A stretch of 64,000 nt of DNA from positions 248,001 through 312,000 of the forward strand of contig WASS01000015.1 of assembly GCA_009712635.1 (NCBI GenBank), in the 5' to 3' direction. The notes beneath the pieces were generated by a model. The model had not been told where the DNA came from and searched no databases. It saw nothing but the letters and a program-made list of their open reading frames with translations. Made by a program: the position numbers and the translations under genes. Numbering within the stretch: position 1 is the first letter of the stretch; each line of letters starts with the position of its first letter. Below, piece by piece: positions 19,104-28,451 of this stretch. This stretch comes from Hungatella sp. (GTDB taxonomy: Bacteria; Bacillota; Clostridia; Lachnospirales; Lachnospiraceae).

Positions 19104-20321
19104 ATGAAAGAGAAAGTAATTTTAGCCTATTCCGGCGGACTTGACACCACTGCCATTATTCCATGGTTAAAGGAAAATTTTGATTATGATGTAGTTTGCT
19201 GCTGCATCGACTGCGGACAGGGCAATGAGCTTGATGGTCTTGAGGAGAGAGCCAAATTATCCGGCGCTTCCAAATTATATATAGAAGATCTGGTAGATGA
19301 CTTCTGCGATAACTACATTATCCCATGTGTACAGGCCAATGCGGTTTACGAGAATAAGTATCTTCTGGGTACTTCCATGGCTCGTCCAGCCATTGCAAAA
19401 AGACTGGTTGAGATCGCAAGAAAGGAAGGCGCTACTGCCATCTGCCACGGAGCAACCGGTAAGGGCAACGACCAGATCCGTTTCGAACTTGGCATCAAGG
19501 CTCTTGCTCCAGATTTAAAAATCATCGCGCCATGGCGTATGACTGATGTATGGACCATGCAGTCCCGTGAAGATGAGATTGAATACTGCAAACAGCACGG
19601 AATCGACCTTCCGTTCTCAGCAAACAACAGCTACAGCCGTGACCGAAATTTATGGCACATCAGCCATGAGGGCTTAGAGCTGGAAGATCCCGCCAATGAG
19701 CCAAATTACGATCACCTTCTTGTGCTTGGCGTTTCTCCTGAAAAGGCTCCTGATGAAGGGGAGTACGTAACCATGACCTTTGAAAAAGGCATTCCTGTCA
19801 GCGTAAACGGAGAAGCCATGAAGGTTTCCGATATTATCACAAAGTTAAATGAGCTTGGCGGTAAGCACGGCATCGGCATTGTGGATATCGTGGAAAACCG
19901 TGTAGTAGGTATGAAATCCAGAGGCGTTTATGAAACACCAGGCGGAACCATTCTCTTAGAAGCACATCAGCAGCTGGAAGAGCTGGTATTAGACCGTGCT
20001 ACCATGGAAGTGAAAAAAGACATGGGTAATAAATTTGCACAGATCGTATACGAAGGTAAATGGTTTACACCGCTTCGTGAAGCAGTTCAGGCATTTGTTA
20101 CTTCCACACAGGAATATGTAACCGGAGAAGTGAAGTTCAAACTTTATAAAGGCAACATCATCAAAGCAGGAACCTCTTCCCCTTACTCCTTATACAGCGA
20201 ATCTCTTGCTTCCTTTACTACCGGTGATCTCTATGATCATCACGATGCGGAAGGCTTTATCACTCTTTTCGGTCTTCCGTTAAAGGTCCGTGCCATGAAG
20301 ATGCAGGAACTTAAAAAATAA
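19104..20321 (+). CDS. argG: Argininosuccinate synthase
   Basis: The 405-residue enzyme joins citrulline and aspartate with ATP. LAYSGGLDTTAI (about 7-18) is the PP-loop that binds ATP, and GATGKGNDQIRFE and SPYSLYSE are conserved family segments. The ATG at 19104 is chosen because GAGGAGG lies about eight bases before it; a longer frame begins 63 bases upstream in the leader. The gene diverges from argC. argH is not next to it, and a terminator follows instead. Confidence 0.95.
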   Translation: MKEKVILAYSGGLDTTAIIPWLKENFDYDVVCCCIDCGQGNELDGLEERAKLSGASKLYIEDLVDDFCDNYIIPCVQANAVYENKYLLGTSMARPAIAKRLVEIARKEGATAICHGATGKGNDQIRFELGIKALAPDLKIIAPWRMTDVWTMQSREDEIEYCKQHGIDLPFSANNSYSRDRNLWHISHEGLELEDPANEPNYDHLLVLGVSPEKAPDEGEYVTMTFEKGIPVSVNGEAMKVSDIITKLNELGGKHGIGIVDIVENRVVGMKSRGVYETPGGTILLEAHQQLEELVLDRATMEVKKDMGNKFAQIVYEGKWFTPLREAVQAFVTSTQEYVTGEVKFKLYKGNIIKAGTSSPYSLYSESLASFTTGDLYDHHDAEGFITLFGLPLKVRAMKMQELKK

Positions 20322-20333
20322 TCATTTCTAAAT

Positions 20334-20380
20334 AAAACAGGAATTGAGGATACTGAAATTCAGTCCCAGTTCCTGTTTTT
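20334..20380 (+). terminator. Terminator after argG
   Basis: AAAACAGGAA (20334-20343) pairs with TTCCTGTTTTT (20370-20380), with inner pairing of ACTGAA and TTCAGT. The 3' arm ends in a T-run. Confidence 0.75.
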
Positions 20381-20473
20381 CTGTCTGAATCAGATCATTA
20401 TTCACAACGATCGGGTATGAACCCATGGAAAATCCTACATAATGTTTAATCTTTATTTTCTTCTCCAGTACAA

Positions 20474-20502
20474 TTGACAGCCCGATATTGTTGATTTATA
20501 AT
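20474..20502 (+). promoter_or_regulatory. Consensus sigma-A promoter for the chemotaxis receptor
   Basis: TTGACA (20474-20479) and TATAAT (20497-20502) are both perfect and 17 bases apart. A start near 20509 fits the coding start at 20572 and excludes the earlier in-frame ATG at 20488. Confidence 0.75.
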
Positions 20503-20571
20503 TGCTCTGATTACATAACAGGAAATTTTGGCAGAATAGCAAAAAGAATAAAACCAAACCAGGAGAAAAAA

Positions 20572-22698
20572 ATGTCGCAGGAAAAACAAATGCCCATTCA
20601 AGACACCAAAAAGCAAACGGGTAAAATCATGAGTAAAAAATCAATCAAACGCAAGCTTCAAATCAGCATTGCAGCATTGTCAACCGTCATTACATTACTT
20701 TTCGGCACCATCAATTCCATTATTATCTATCGGGATGCAAGAAATAACATGCAGCTCAGAATCCAGGAAAACACCAACGCATACAGCCACTCCGTAGAGA
20801 ATGCCATTCTTATCTATAAGACTAAAATCGAATCAATCTCAAAAGATAACAGAATCGGGAACTCATCCGGTTCATCGGATCAGCTTCAGAAGAACCTGAC
20901 CCAGCTGGCGAAGGAATACGGATTTGATTCCATAGTCGTCTGTAACACCCAGGGAATTACCTCCGACGGTACCGATGTCAAAGACAGGGAATATTTTCAG
21001 AAATCCACTAACGGGGAAATCTATATCTCCTCTCCCCTTTTAAGTAAGACAACCAATACAATGATTATGATTCTCTCAGCGCCTGTGAATGGCGATGGAA
21101 GCAAAGGCATCGTATTTGCAAGGCTTTCCTGTGACTCTTTCAGCAAAATGATCAATGACATTTCCCTGGGAAAATCAGGCTACGGATTTATTGTGGATAA
21201 AACAGGTACCGTTGTGGCTCATAAGGATCAGGAAAATGTGAACCAGCAGTTAAATTACATAGAAGCTGCCAAAACAGATTCATCCGTTTCTCAGGTTGGG
21301 AAAATGGTGCAGAACATGACAGCGGGTAAATCCAGTATTGAGTCCATTCAATATAAAGGAAATCACCTTACTGTCGGCTATGCCCCTATTCCCAATACAG
21401 ACGGCTGGTCTTTGGGAGTTTCAGCAAAAACCTCTGAGCTTATGCAAGGTTTCTATCTCTCAATTATTATTATGGTACTTTTCATAGTTGTATTTTTAAT
21501 AATCGCTTTGATCAGTGCAGTAAGGATTGCCTCTCCCATCGTTAACCCCATCATTAAAATGGTAGACAGGCTGGAACTTCTTTCTCAGGGAGATCTTCAC
21601 TCTGAAGTTCCGGAGTATGTGAGCGAGGATGAGATCGGCACTCTTTCCAAATCCTTAAAATATACCGTTTCTTCTCTCCAGTCTATCATCAATGATGCCA
21701 CTACCGTTTTAGACGGTGTAGAAAAAGGGAACTGTACGTTAACCATTGAATCGGAATACAAAGCAGATTTTATTCTGCTTAAAACATCGATTAATGGAAT
21801 TATTACCAATTTAAATACCATTTTCGGTAATTTCAGAAGCTCCATTAATCAGATTTCAAGCGGTGCAGATCAGATTTCCTCCGGAGCCCAGCTTTTAGCT
21901 TCCGGTACCACACAGCAGGCTGCTACTGTAGAGGAGCTAAATGCTTCCATTTCCAATGTAGCCCATCATTCTGAGGAAAATGTAGTTACCGTTTCTACCG
22001 TAAATGAGTACGTAAAACAGACTGGAATAGAGCTTACAAAAGGTAATTCATATATACAGAATTTAAATCAGGCAATGAGTGAGATCGGAGACGCTTCTAA
22101 AAAAATCACAAATATCACCAAAGTGATTGAAGACATTGCATTCCAGACCAACATTCTGGCACTGAATGCCGCCATTGAAGCCGCAAGGGCAGGGGAGGCC
22201 GGAAAAGGATTTGCTGTAGTTGCAGATGAAGTCCGTAATCTGGCTGAAAAGGTAACGGCAGCGGCTGGAGAAACTTCTTCCCTTCTGGCACACTCCTCTT
22301 CGCTTGTTGAGAATGGAGAAAATTTATCCAGGGAAACAGTTGAAATACTGAAAGGTCTGGCTGACAAAGCTGACTTCCTGGGAGAATCCATGGAAAAAAT
22401 CCGCAGTGCGTCTGCAGAGCAGGTAGATGCCATCCAGCAGATTAATACAGGCTTAACCCAGGTATCAACCGTAGTCCAGACCAATGCGGCTACTGCAGAA
22501 GAAAGCTCTGCTTCCAGCGAGGAGTTAGCAGCCCAGGCACAGGCTATGAAGGATGAAATCAGCTGGATTCAGCTGATGGGTGATACTGGTTCTGAAAAAA
22601 AGATGATAAGCGAACCGGTTAATGAAATAATTGAAATACCAGATACAGCGGAAGAAACAGAGGTTACCCAATCTCCCATTTTAACAGATAAATATTAA
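20572..22698 (+). CDS. Methyl-accepting chemotaxis protein
   Basis: The 708-residue receptor has a first membrane helix at about residues 31-53, an extracellular dCache-like sensor to about residue 300, a second helix at about 305-330, a HAMP region ([14 protein letters not shown]...[10 protein letters not shown]), and a signalling coiled coil. The highly conserved hairpin tip [20 protein letters not shown] is at about residues 515-534, followed by [17 protein letters not shown]. It should pass ligand binding to CheA/CheW. The sensor has the DREYFQKS and [15 protein letters not shown] features of Cache domains that bind amino acids or other small metabolites. The start is set by CAGGAG and the consensus promoter. 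Confidence 0.93.
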   Translation: MSQEKQMPIQDTKKQTGKIMSKKSIKRKLQISIAALSTVITLLFGTINSIIIYRDARNNMQLRIQENTNAYSHSVENAILIYKTKIESISKDNRIGNSSGSSDQLQKNLTQLAKEYGFDSIVVCNTQGITSDGTDVKDREYFQKSTNGEIYISSPLLSKTTNTMIMILSAPVNGDGSKGIVFARLSCDSFSKMINDISLGKSGYGFIVDKTGTVVAHKDQENVNQQLNYIEAAKTDSSVSQVGKMVQNMTAGKSSIESIQYKGNHLTVGYAPIPNTDGWSLGVSAKTSELMQGFYLSIIIMVLFIVVFLIIALISAVRIASPIVNPIIKMVDRLELLSQGDLHSEVPEYVSEDEIGTLSKSLKYTVSSLQSIINDATTVLDGVEKGNCTLTIESEYKADFILLKTSINGIITNLNTIFGNFRSSINQISSGADQISSGAQLLASGTTQQAATVEELNASISNVAHHSEENVVTVSTVNEYVKQTGIELTKGNSYIQNLNQAMSEIGDASKKITNITKVIEDIAFQTNILALNAAIEAARAGEAGKGFAVVADEVRNLAEKVTAAAGETSSLLAHSSSLVENGENLSRETVEILKGLADKADFLGESMEKIRSASAEQVDAIQQINTGLTQVSTVVQTNAATAEESSASSEELAAQAQAMKDEISWIQLMGDTGSEKKMISEPVNEIIEIPDTAEETEVTQSPILTDKY

Positions 22699-22703
22699 TT
22701 AAA

Positions 22704-22748
22704 AAGATACCGCAGCCCAATAAAAAGGTCTGCGGTATCTTATTTTAT
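22704..22748. terminator. Bidirectional terminator between the chemotaxis receptor and the kinase gene
   Basis: AAGATACCGCAG (22704-22715) pairs perfectly with CTGCGGTATCTT (22730-22741). A-rich and T-rich flanks on both sides allow it to serve both converging genes. Confidence 0.85.
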
Positions 22749-24130
22749 GAGTGGTCGGCGGAATGGCTTTCGGGAATAAAAATGGTAACCGTCGTCCCTG
22801 TTCCATATTCGCTTTCTATATCAAGTTTTCCACCATGCAATTCCATTATCTTCTGGGAGATGGATAAACCAATGCCTTCTCCAGCTGATTGATCCTCTCC
22901 TTTATAAAAGGATCTGGTCACATAAGAAAGATCTTCGGGTTTGATACCGGTTCCAGAATCACGGATTGTAATTGTAACCCAATCCGCTTCCTTTTTCTGA
23001 TCCACATAAATGGTACTGTTCTCGTTTGAGAATTTAATACTATTATCTATTACATTCAGCAATACCTGTTTCAGTTTATCGCCATCTCCGTAAACTTCTA
23101 AAAAAGCTGTGCTGGTCACAAGCTGTATGTCCTTCTTTTCTGCTTTTTTCTGCAATTGGAACACTGCTTCCAAAACCAGTTTTTCTATATTAACCTGCTG
23201 AAATGAAACAGTGACCCGGTCCGACTGATATCGGGAAAAGTCAAGCAGAGTTTCCACCATGGTGATCAACCGCTGGGTTTCATGTTCGATGATCTTAAGA
23301 CCAAACTCCATCTCCTCTTCCTGTAGCCCCTCAGGCTCTCTCATGGTTTCCACCCAGCCCTTAATTCCGGTCAGAGGAGTGCGAAGCTCATGGGATATGG
23401 AAGAAATGAAATCATTTTTCAACTGATCCGCTTTTCCAATTTCATCTCCCATATGATTTAATATGGTTACCAGCTCTCCAGCCTCATAAGGATACTGCTT
23501 CTTAATTTTCTCCCGGTAATTTCCCTCTGCCATTTTTCCTGTTAAAGAGATAATATCCTCCAGCGGCTTTACAATGGAATTTCCAAGATGAAGACTGACG
23601 AAAAAAGTAATGGCTGCAATTGCAGTACAGGTGAGCAGTGCATAGGAGAATACCCTTAAAATGGTGCTGTCCGCCGGCTTTAAGGAGGTGGTATATCTTA
23701 ATATCCCCACCACCTGCTCTTCATACATAAAAGGCGTGTATACAGCCATGATCCGTTCTTTCGTCTGACCGTTTTTTTCAATCCTGTAAACAGTTTTTCC
23801 GCCAGGAACCTGGGGATCTATCCAGTAACTTCGGTCTTTGTAAAATCCGGTTGAAGACTGGATCATCTGTCCGTTCCTGGTTAACAGCTCTAAATCTGCA
23901 CCCTGAAACGTATAGTTTTTAATGATCTGGTCACTGAAATCCGACAGCCGGAACGAGCGGGAATCAGACTGCCCATCCCAAACGGGAACAACCGCCTGGG
24001 CATAATGTTCAAAGGTATCTGATATCTGCTGATATAAATATTTTTTTACTCCAATGCCAAAGCTTGCCAGTACAAGTCCCAGTGTAAGAATGATGATTAT
24101 CATAAAATACGCCATTACTTTCCGTTTCAA
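22745..24130 (-). CDS. Sensor histidine kinase
   Basis: The 461-residue kinase has membrane helices at about residues 7-27 and 160-182 that bracket an extracytoplasmic sensor. A HAMP linker follows, then the phospho-acceptor helix with SSISHELRTPLTGIKGW (His at about 247), then an ATPase domain with N-box VIDNSIKF and G-boxes RDSGTGIK and GEGIGLSIS. It is encoded four bases after its OmpR-type partner regulator, in an operon led by two lipoproteins, so a cell-envelope signal is likely. Confidence 0.92.
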   Translation of the reverse strand: MKRKVMAYFMIIIILTLGLVLASFGIGVKKYLYQQISDTFEHYAQAVVPVWDGQSDSRSFRLSDFSDQIIKNYTFQGADLELLTRNGQMIQSSTGFYKDRSYWIDPQVPGGKTVYRIEKNGQTKERIMAVYTPFMYEEQVVGILRYTTSLKPADSTILRVFSYALLTCTAIAAITFFVSLHLGNSIVKPLEDIISLTGKMAEGNYREKIKKQYPYEAGELVTILNHMGDEIGKADQLKNDFISSISHELRTPLTGIKGWVETMREPEGLQEEEMEFGLKIIEHETQRLITMVETLLDFSRYQSDRVTVSFQQVNIEKLVLEAVFQLQKKAEKKDIQLVTSTAFLEVYGDGDKLKQVLLNVIDNSIKFSNENSTIYVDQKKEADWVTITIRDSGTGIKPEDLSYVTRSFYKGEDQSAGEGIGLSISQKIMELHGGKLDIESEYGTGTTVTIFIPESHSADHS

Positions 24131-24134
24131 TCAA

Positions 24135-24821
24135 TCACTCCTTCCAAATATATCCATATCCCCATTCCGTACACAGGTACGCTGGATTTGCCGGGTCATC
24201 TTCAATCTTTCTTCGGATCCGCCTGATGTTTACATCAACAACCTTTAAATCTCCCACATAATTTTCTCCCCATACCTGATCTAGAATCTGGTTTCTGGTA
24301 AAAACCCTGTTTTTGTTTCTGATAAAGAACTGAATGAGGCTGAACTCCGTAGGCGTCACCTTCACGGCAACACCCGTTCGTAATAACCGGTTCTTTTCAA
24401 AATCCAGCTCAAATGGCCCGGAACAAAGCCTTGTCCCATTCTGGTCAGAGGATCTTAAATCCATACGGCGCAGTAGAGAAATGATTCTGGCCTCCAGCTC
24501 TGTCATACTGAATGGTTTCGTGATATAATCATCGGCGCCCTGAATCAATCCCTTTATTTTATCCTCTTCCTGGGAACGTGCAGTCAACATAATAATGCCT
24601 GCCAGAGGACTTAAATCTCTCATTTTCTCACAGACAGCAAATCCATCCATACCTGGGAGCATGAGATCAAGCAGCACGATATCCACCGGGTTGGCAGAAA
24701 ACAGTTCAAGCGCCTTTTCCCCGTTTTCTGCTTCCAGAACCTCATACTTCTTCCTTCTTAAATTCAGGCAGATGAAACTTCTGATGGAAAGCTCATCTTC
24801 AACTACCAGTATTACTTTCAT
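24135..24821 (-). CDS. OmpR-family response regulator
   Basis: The 228-residue regulator has a receiver domain (acidic pair in VVEDE, phospho-acceptor Asp52 in VLLDLMLPGMDG, Lys in DDYITKPFS) and a winged-helix C-terminus at about residues 130-226 (TPTEFSLIQFFIRNKNRVFT, VDVNIRRIRRKIE). It should be phosphorylated by the kinase encoded next. Its start overlaps the end of the upstream lipoprotein gene by 23 bases. Direct TTGTAA repeats at the operon promoter fit autoregulation. Confidence 0.93.
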   Translation of the reverse strand: MKVILVVEDELSIRSFICLNLRRKKYEVLEAENGEKALELFSANPVDIVLLDLMLPGMDGFAVCEKMRDLSPLAGIIMLTARSQEEDKIKGLIQGADDYITKPFSMTELEARIISLLRRMDLRSSDQNGTRLCSGPFELDFEKNRLLRTGVAVKVTPTEFSLIQFFIRNKNRVFTRNQILDQVWGENYVGDLKVVDVNIRRIRRKIEDDPANPAYLCTEWGYGYIWKE

Positions 24822-26082
24822 TTTCCTCCCCCATCAGGTGAAACTGGTCTCTGGATATAGGCAGTTCATCTTTTAACTCAGTATAATAGATGGTATCGTT
24901 TGTCTTTCCCAAAATGGTGCCGTGCTCATCAGCCTCATCTTTCTTTGCCCATTTCACTTCAAACACAGTCTCTCCCCCCGAAACGGTTACAAGCTGTACA
25001 CCCTGATCCAGTGGTTTTACCGTGATCTTGCCGTATAAATTGGATGGAATGGTAATATAAAAATGCTGTCCTTCTTCTGCATAACGTTCCTCAACAGCCG
25101 TTTTCGATCCATCCAGCTTATAGTCGTAATAAACCTGGATAAATGGAATTTCAGCCATAGCTGCATCTTCATATCCGTCTGGTATATACATTCCTCCTGC
25201 TTCAATCACACCGTCTCCGTTTATATCTCTGCTGTAAAGAGGGTATGCCTTCATCAGAGTACTGTCGTTGTCATCTCCGATTTTTATCAGTTTTCCGTCT
25301 TTCACTCCAAGAATTTCTGTTAACATGGAATGGGCACCCAGTCCGCTGTCAACAAAGATAGCATCTGCCCCATCTGCCAGAAGTCCGGCTGCGATTTGTT
25401 CCGGGACTGCCTGTGGATTTAACTCCACGCTGGAATGGGATATTAATCGACCTACCTCATAGGAAAACAGTTCTGCTTTCTGTTCTTCCTCTATTTTTCC
25501 ATCTAAAAGAATTATAGAAAGGGACTGGCTGTTTCCAAACTGCCTGATTAAAAGCTTTTCATAACTGCGGTTTTCTTTTTGCACTAACTGATCCTGATTA
25601 AGCTCATAGATGAAAAGCTGCTTTGGACTTTCCGGACCGGAAATCTGTCCGCCTGCTATGATCTCCTTTTTTCCGTCTCCATCTAAATCCATTACTTCAA
25701 ATGAATCAAAAGAGGAAAATCCTGTCTCCTGATCCCATATTTTTTCGTAATTTCCATCTTTTTCCTGCAGCATCAGAAAATGTGCCTGCTTATTATCCCT
25801 GGTATCCCGATATAAAACCAGCGCTTCCTGCTTCCCGTCCCGATTGATGTCATCAAGAACGATGCTTTGTTTCTTATCTGAATGATCAGCTGTTAGATAT
25901 TCAGCGCCTGCAGGCAGGATACTTTTTATTTTCTGAGTAAGATCCTCTTCTTTGGAATTGTCCGCTTGGGGCTGCTGTATGAACCCCGCCTGATTGCCGG
26001 AATAACTGCATCCGGATAAGTACGCGGTCATTGCTGCTGCCATTGCTGCCTGTAACAGGATATTTTTATTTTTTTTCTTCAT
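24799..26082 (-). CDS. Lipoprotein with FG-GAP/VCBS-like repeats
   Basis: The 427-residue precursor has a lipoprotein signal ending AYLSGC, so it is predicted on the outer membrane face. Three calcium-loop-like repeats are visible, DINRDGKQEALVLY (about 74-87), DLDGDGKKEIIAGG (about 130-143) and DINGDGVIEAGG (about 290-301), spaced as in beta-propeller FG-GAP/VCBS proteins. No enzyme motif is apparent. Its gene overlaps the response regulator's, so the lipoprotein may feed signals to the kinase; that is inference from position. Confidence 0.75.
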   Translation of the reverse strand: MKKKNKNILLQAAMAAAMTAYLSGCSYSGNQAGFIQQPQADNSKEEDLTQKIKSILPAGAEYLTADHSDKKQSIVLDDINRDGKQEALVLYRDTRDNKQAHFLMLQEKDGNYEKIWDQETGFSSFDSFEVMDLDGDGKKEIIAGGQISGPESPKQLFIYELNQDQLVQKENRSYEKLLIRQFGNSQSLSIILLDGKIEEEQKAELFSYEVGRLISHSSVELNPQAVPEQIAAGLLADGADAIFVDSGLGAHSMLTEILGVKDGKLIKIGDDNDSTLMKAYPLYSRDINGDGVIEAGGMYIPDGYEDAAMAEIPFIQVYYDYKLDGSKTAVEERYAEEGQHFYITIPSNLYGKITVKPLDQGVQLVTVSGGETVFEVKWAKKDEADEHGTILGKTNDTIYYTELKDELPISRDQFHLMGEENESNTGS

Positions 26083-26124
26083 GTCTGTCTCTCCGTCTCT
26101 TTAGAAGCTGCTGTGCTTTTAACG

Positions 26125-26727
26125 TTAAAAATCATTCTTCAGCAGATACAGTCCATAGGTAATCTGGGTGTTTGTGTCGTAGTTAACAGACAGATAGATA
26201 TCATTATATTTAAAATGAGCATCGCCGTTTCGGTCGCTGACCGGATCTTTTAATACTTCTTTAAATTTGTCAATTTTTTCTCCCAGTTTCACACCATGAA
26301 TGTCAAAATCCGGATCCAGGACAAAGATCTGCTCTGCTGTCTTGTAGTTGGTCTGATCGAACCAGATGCGGATTCCGGCTTTTTTAAATTCCAGACCTCC
26401 CTCGTCAATCTTCTCCGGTTCTTCGCCTAAGTTATTCACCAGTTCCTCTTTTGTAAGACCCAACAGACCGATATAGCGGTCTAACCGGGCTGATTCATTT
26501 TCTGCTGCCGTAGTGATTGCAGCTGTAGTGATTTCTGCAGCCGTAGAACTTTCCTCTGCAGCCTCAGTCTGGGTTATGAAAGGGGCTGTGGAATCGTTCG
26601 TACTGCCAGCTGTCCTGTCTGTTTGTTTTATACTGCACCCGCTTACTCCTAATATACTGAAAAGCAGCAATGCAGCCAGCAGCTTCCTGTTGTGATTTTT
26701 ATTATTTTTTCCCATGATACGTCTCAT
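26125..26727 (-). CDS. Small lipoprotein of unknown function
   Basis: The 200-residue precursor ends its signal peptide at LGVSGC (about residues 26-31). A Thr/Ala/Glu-rich linker follows, then a C-terminal domain with GLLGLTKEELVNNLGEEPEKIDEGGL, typical of small bacterial lipoproteins in which this helix precedes a beta-rich fold. No known function is recognised. AAGGAGG five bases before the ATG sets the start. It is the first gene of the lipoprotein-lipoprotein-regulator-kinase operon. Confidence 0.75.
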   Translation of the reverse strand: MRRIMGKNNKNHNRKLLAALLLFSILGVSGCSIKQTDRTAGSTNDSTAPFITQTEAAEESSTAAEITTAAITTAAENESARLDRYIGLLGLTKEELVNNLGEEPEKIDEGGLEFKKAGIRIWFDQTNYKTAEQIFVLDPDFDIHGVKLGEKIDKFKEVLKDPVSDRNGDAHFKYNDIYLSVNYDTNTQITYGLYLLKNDF

Positions 26728-26761
26728 GATATCCTCCTTGGAATTTATTTCTTACAATAGC

Positions 26762-26806
26762 AGTATAACCTGTAATGAAATAAAATTGGTTACAAAGGCA
26801 TTACAA
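26762..26806 (-). promoter_or_regulatory. Operon promoter with OmpR-type direct repeats
   Basis: On the minus strand the -10 box TATACT is at 26767-26762. Two copies of TTGTAA (26806-26801 and 26795-26790) are spaced exactly 11 bases and cover the region of the missing -35 box. Eleven-base direct repeats at this position are the classic layout for OmpR/PhoB-type activators. Confidence 0.5.
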
Positions 26807-26825
26807 TTTCATGATTCTTTTCCAA

Positions 26826-26856
26826 ATAAAGAAGGGAGCGTTTTCACAACGCCCCC
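26826..26856 (-). terminator. Terminator after the GNAT gene
   Basis: On the minus strand GGGGGCGTT pairs with AACGCTCCC (26856-26848 and 26842-26834, one G-U pair), followed by TTCTTTATTT. Confidence 0.7.
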
Positions 26857-26883
26857 CTGTCTGTTTCCTGTATTCTGATCTCT

Positions 26884-27369
26884 TTATTTTTCACCGCTAT
26901 CTGCCAGTCGGTTCAGACCCTCACCGGCTATGCGGTATACGGTCCATTCATCCATTGCCTCAGCTCCCATGGAACGATAAAAGTCGATGCTGGGCTGATT
27001 CCAGTCCAAACACCACCACTCCAGTCTTCCACAGCCACGTTCTCTTGCAATGGCACCTAACTTCTTAAAAATGGCTTTTCCAATTCCCTTACCTCTGTAT
27101 TCAGGCTTTACAAACAAGTCTTCCAGATAGATCCCGCCTCTGCCGAGGAATGTGGAGAAATTATGGAAAAATAACGCAAACCCTACTTCTTTTCCGTCTG
27201 CAAGTGCGAAGATCACTTCTGCTTTTTTCTGCATAAACAGCCATTCTTTTAAAAGTTCTTCTGTAGCAACCACTTCATCCAGCATTTTCTCGTAATCTGC
27301 CAGTCCTTTAATGAATTCCAGAATCAGAGCCGTATCCGATTCCTGCGCATATCGAAAGGTCAGTTCCAT
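26884..27369 (-). CDS. GNAT family N-acetyltransferase (diamine acetyltransferase-like)
   Basis: The 161-residue protein has the GNAT fold with IYLEDLFVKPEYRGKGIGKAIF (about 86-107) as the acetyl-CoA loop and CGRLEWWCLDWN-PSIDFYRSMGA (about 117-140), a layout like spermidine/spermine and thialysine acetyltransferases. A polyamine or amino-acid amine is the likely acceptor. I start at MELTFRY, eight bases after GAGGAG; an ATG five codons upstream lies before that ribosome site. It is probably a single-gene unit ending at the terminator downstream. Confidence 0.82.
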   Translation of the reverse strand: MELTFRYAQESDTALILEFIKGLADYEKMLDEVVATEELLKEWLFMQKKAEVIFALADGKEVGFALFFHNFSTFLGRGGIYLEDLFVKPEYRGKGIGKAIFKKLGAIARERGCGRLEWWCLDWNQPSIDFYRSMGAEAMDEWTVYRIAGEGLNRLADSGEK

Positions 27370-27414
27370 TATATTTCTCCTCATGTAAATGTATTTTTAT
27401 ACAGTATACCTTAT

Positions 27415-28305
27415 TTATTTTATTTTTTCCAGAACATGCTTAATCCGCGGCATCATTTTTTTCGTATACAGATATCCGCTTTCCATACATTCCTCCATAA
27501 ATTCAAAGGTTAAAAGCCCAGACCCTTTGGGTATCGGGGGCTTTAACAGAAGAATCTCACCGCTGGAACGGCAGTCCTTTAACTCCCTGCTCATAATGGA
27601 AAATGAATGGAACGAAATCTCCATAATGGAATGATCCTTTGGCATTTCATATGCTTCCCCAATATCAACTGCAATGACGTTTGATACTCCCGTTGAAATC
27701 AGTAAGTCTACCGGAAGATTGTTGGTCACTCCCCCATCCACCAGCATAAAGCCGTTAATCTGCCTTGGGCAGAATACTGCAGGAACAGAAGAACTTGCCA
27801 TCATAATGTCGCATAAAAGCCCGTTTTTCTGCCACCTCACATTCTCTTCCCGAAGTGCTGACATAGGAACCTTTTCCTGAAAGAGATTTGTAAATACGAC
27901 CGTGTTCCCGCTGTTGATATCCACTGCCGGAATTAACAGCCCCTTTTTACAATCCTGTATTTCTATTCCTTCAGTTAAATCGCAGAGAAAATCAGAAAGC
28001 CGGTTGCCTTTAATTAAGCCCATTAACGATGTCTTTCTATGAAGCAGCACCTGGGGCAGAAATAAAATGACACCGATTATATTTGGATCAATATAATTTT
28101 CTCCGTGGGCAGCCAGCCATCTCACTGTATCTCTCATTTTTCCAATATCCATTCCGGATGCGTATAATCCAGCCACAATACTTCCTGCACTGGCTCCTGC
28201 AACCTGGGTGGGCAAAAGACCATTTTCTTCTAACGCCGTAAGAACACCTACATGAACCGCTCCTCTGGTTCCCCCTCCTGCTAACGCAAGCCCATAATCC
28301 GCCAT
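27415..28305 (-). CDS. Patatin-like phospholipase (RssA/YlbK type)
   Basis: The 296-residue protein has the patatin oxyanion loop GGGTRGAVHVGVL (about 10-22), the nucleophile elbow GASAGS (about 38-43, Ser41) and the catalytic DGG in LVDGGVTNN (about 190-198), forming a Ser-Asp dyad. No signal peptide is apparent, so it should act in the cytoplasm or at the inner membrane face, probably on acyl lipids. It follows the amidase transcription unit after a terminator and stands alone. Confidence 0.88.
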   Translation of the reverse strand: MADYGLALAGGGTRGAVHVGVLTALEENGLLPTQVAGASAGSIVAGLYASGMDIGKMRDTVRWLAAHGENYIDPNIIGVILFLPQVLLHRKTSLMGLIKGNRLSDFLCDLTEGIEIQDCKKGLLIPAVDINSGNTVVFTNLFQEKVPMSALREENVRWQKNGLLCDIMMASSSVPAVFCPRQINGFMLVDGGVTNNLPVDLLISTGVSNVIAVDIGEAYEMPKDHSIMEISFHSFSIMSRELKDCRSSGEILLLKPPIPKGSGLLTFEFMEECMESGYLYTKKMMPRIKHVLEKIK

Positions 28306-28398
28306 GTTTTCTTCTCCTTGCCTGGAAGAAACGTTTCAGGAAAATGTATGCTTTTTTCTGTTCATTTATAACCTAATAGGAGTAAGGCAGATAACCAA

Positions 28399-28440
28399 AT
28401 GCCGGAAAGCAACAGGGGTTTCCCTTTCACTTTCCGGCAT
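28399..28440 (-). terminator. Hairpin terminator after the amidase gene
   Basis: ATGCCGGAAAG (28399-28409) is perfectly complementary to CTTTCCGGCAT (28430-28440). The T-run on the minus strand is short (TTTGGTT), so it may be partly read through. Confidence 0.65.
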
Positions 28441-28451
28441 CTTATGTGGAT

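Noticed and set aside
20488-20571. Upstream ATG of the chemotaxis receptor frame
   Set aside because: It lies upstream of the predicted transcription start and overlaps the consensus promoter.
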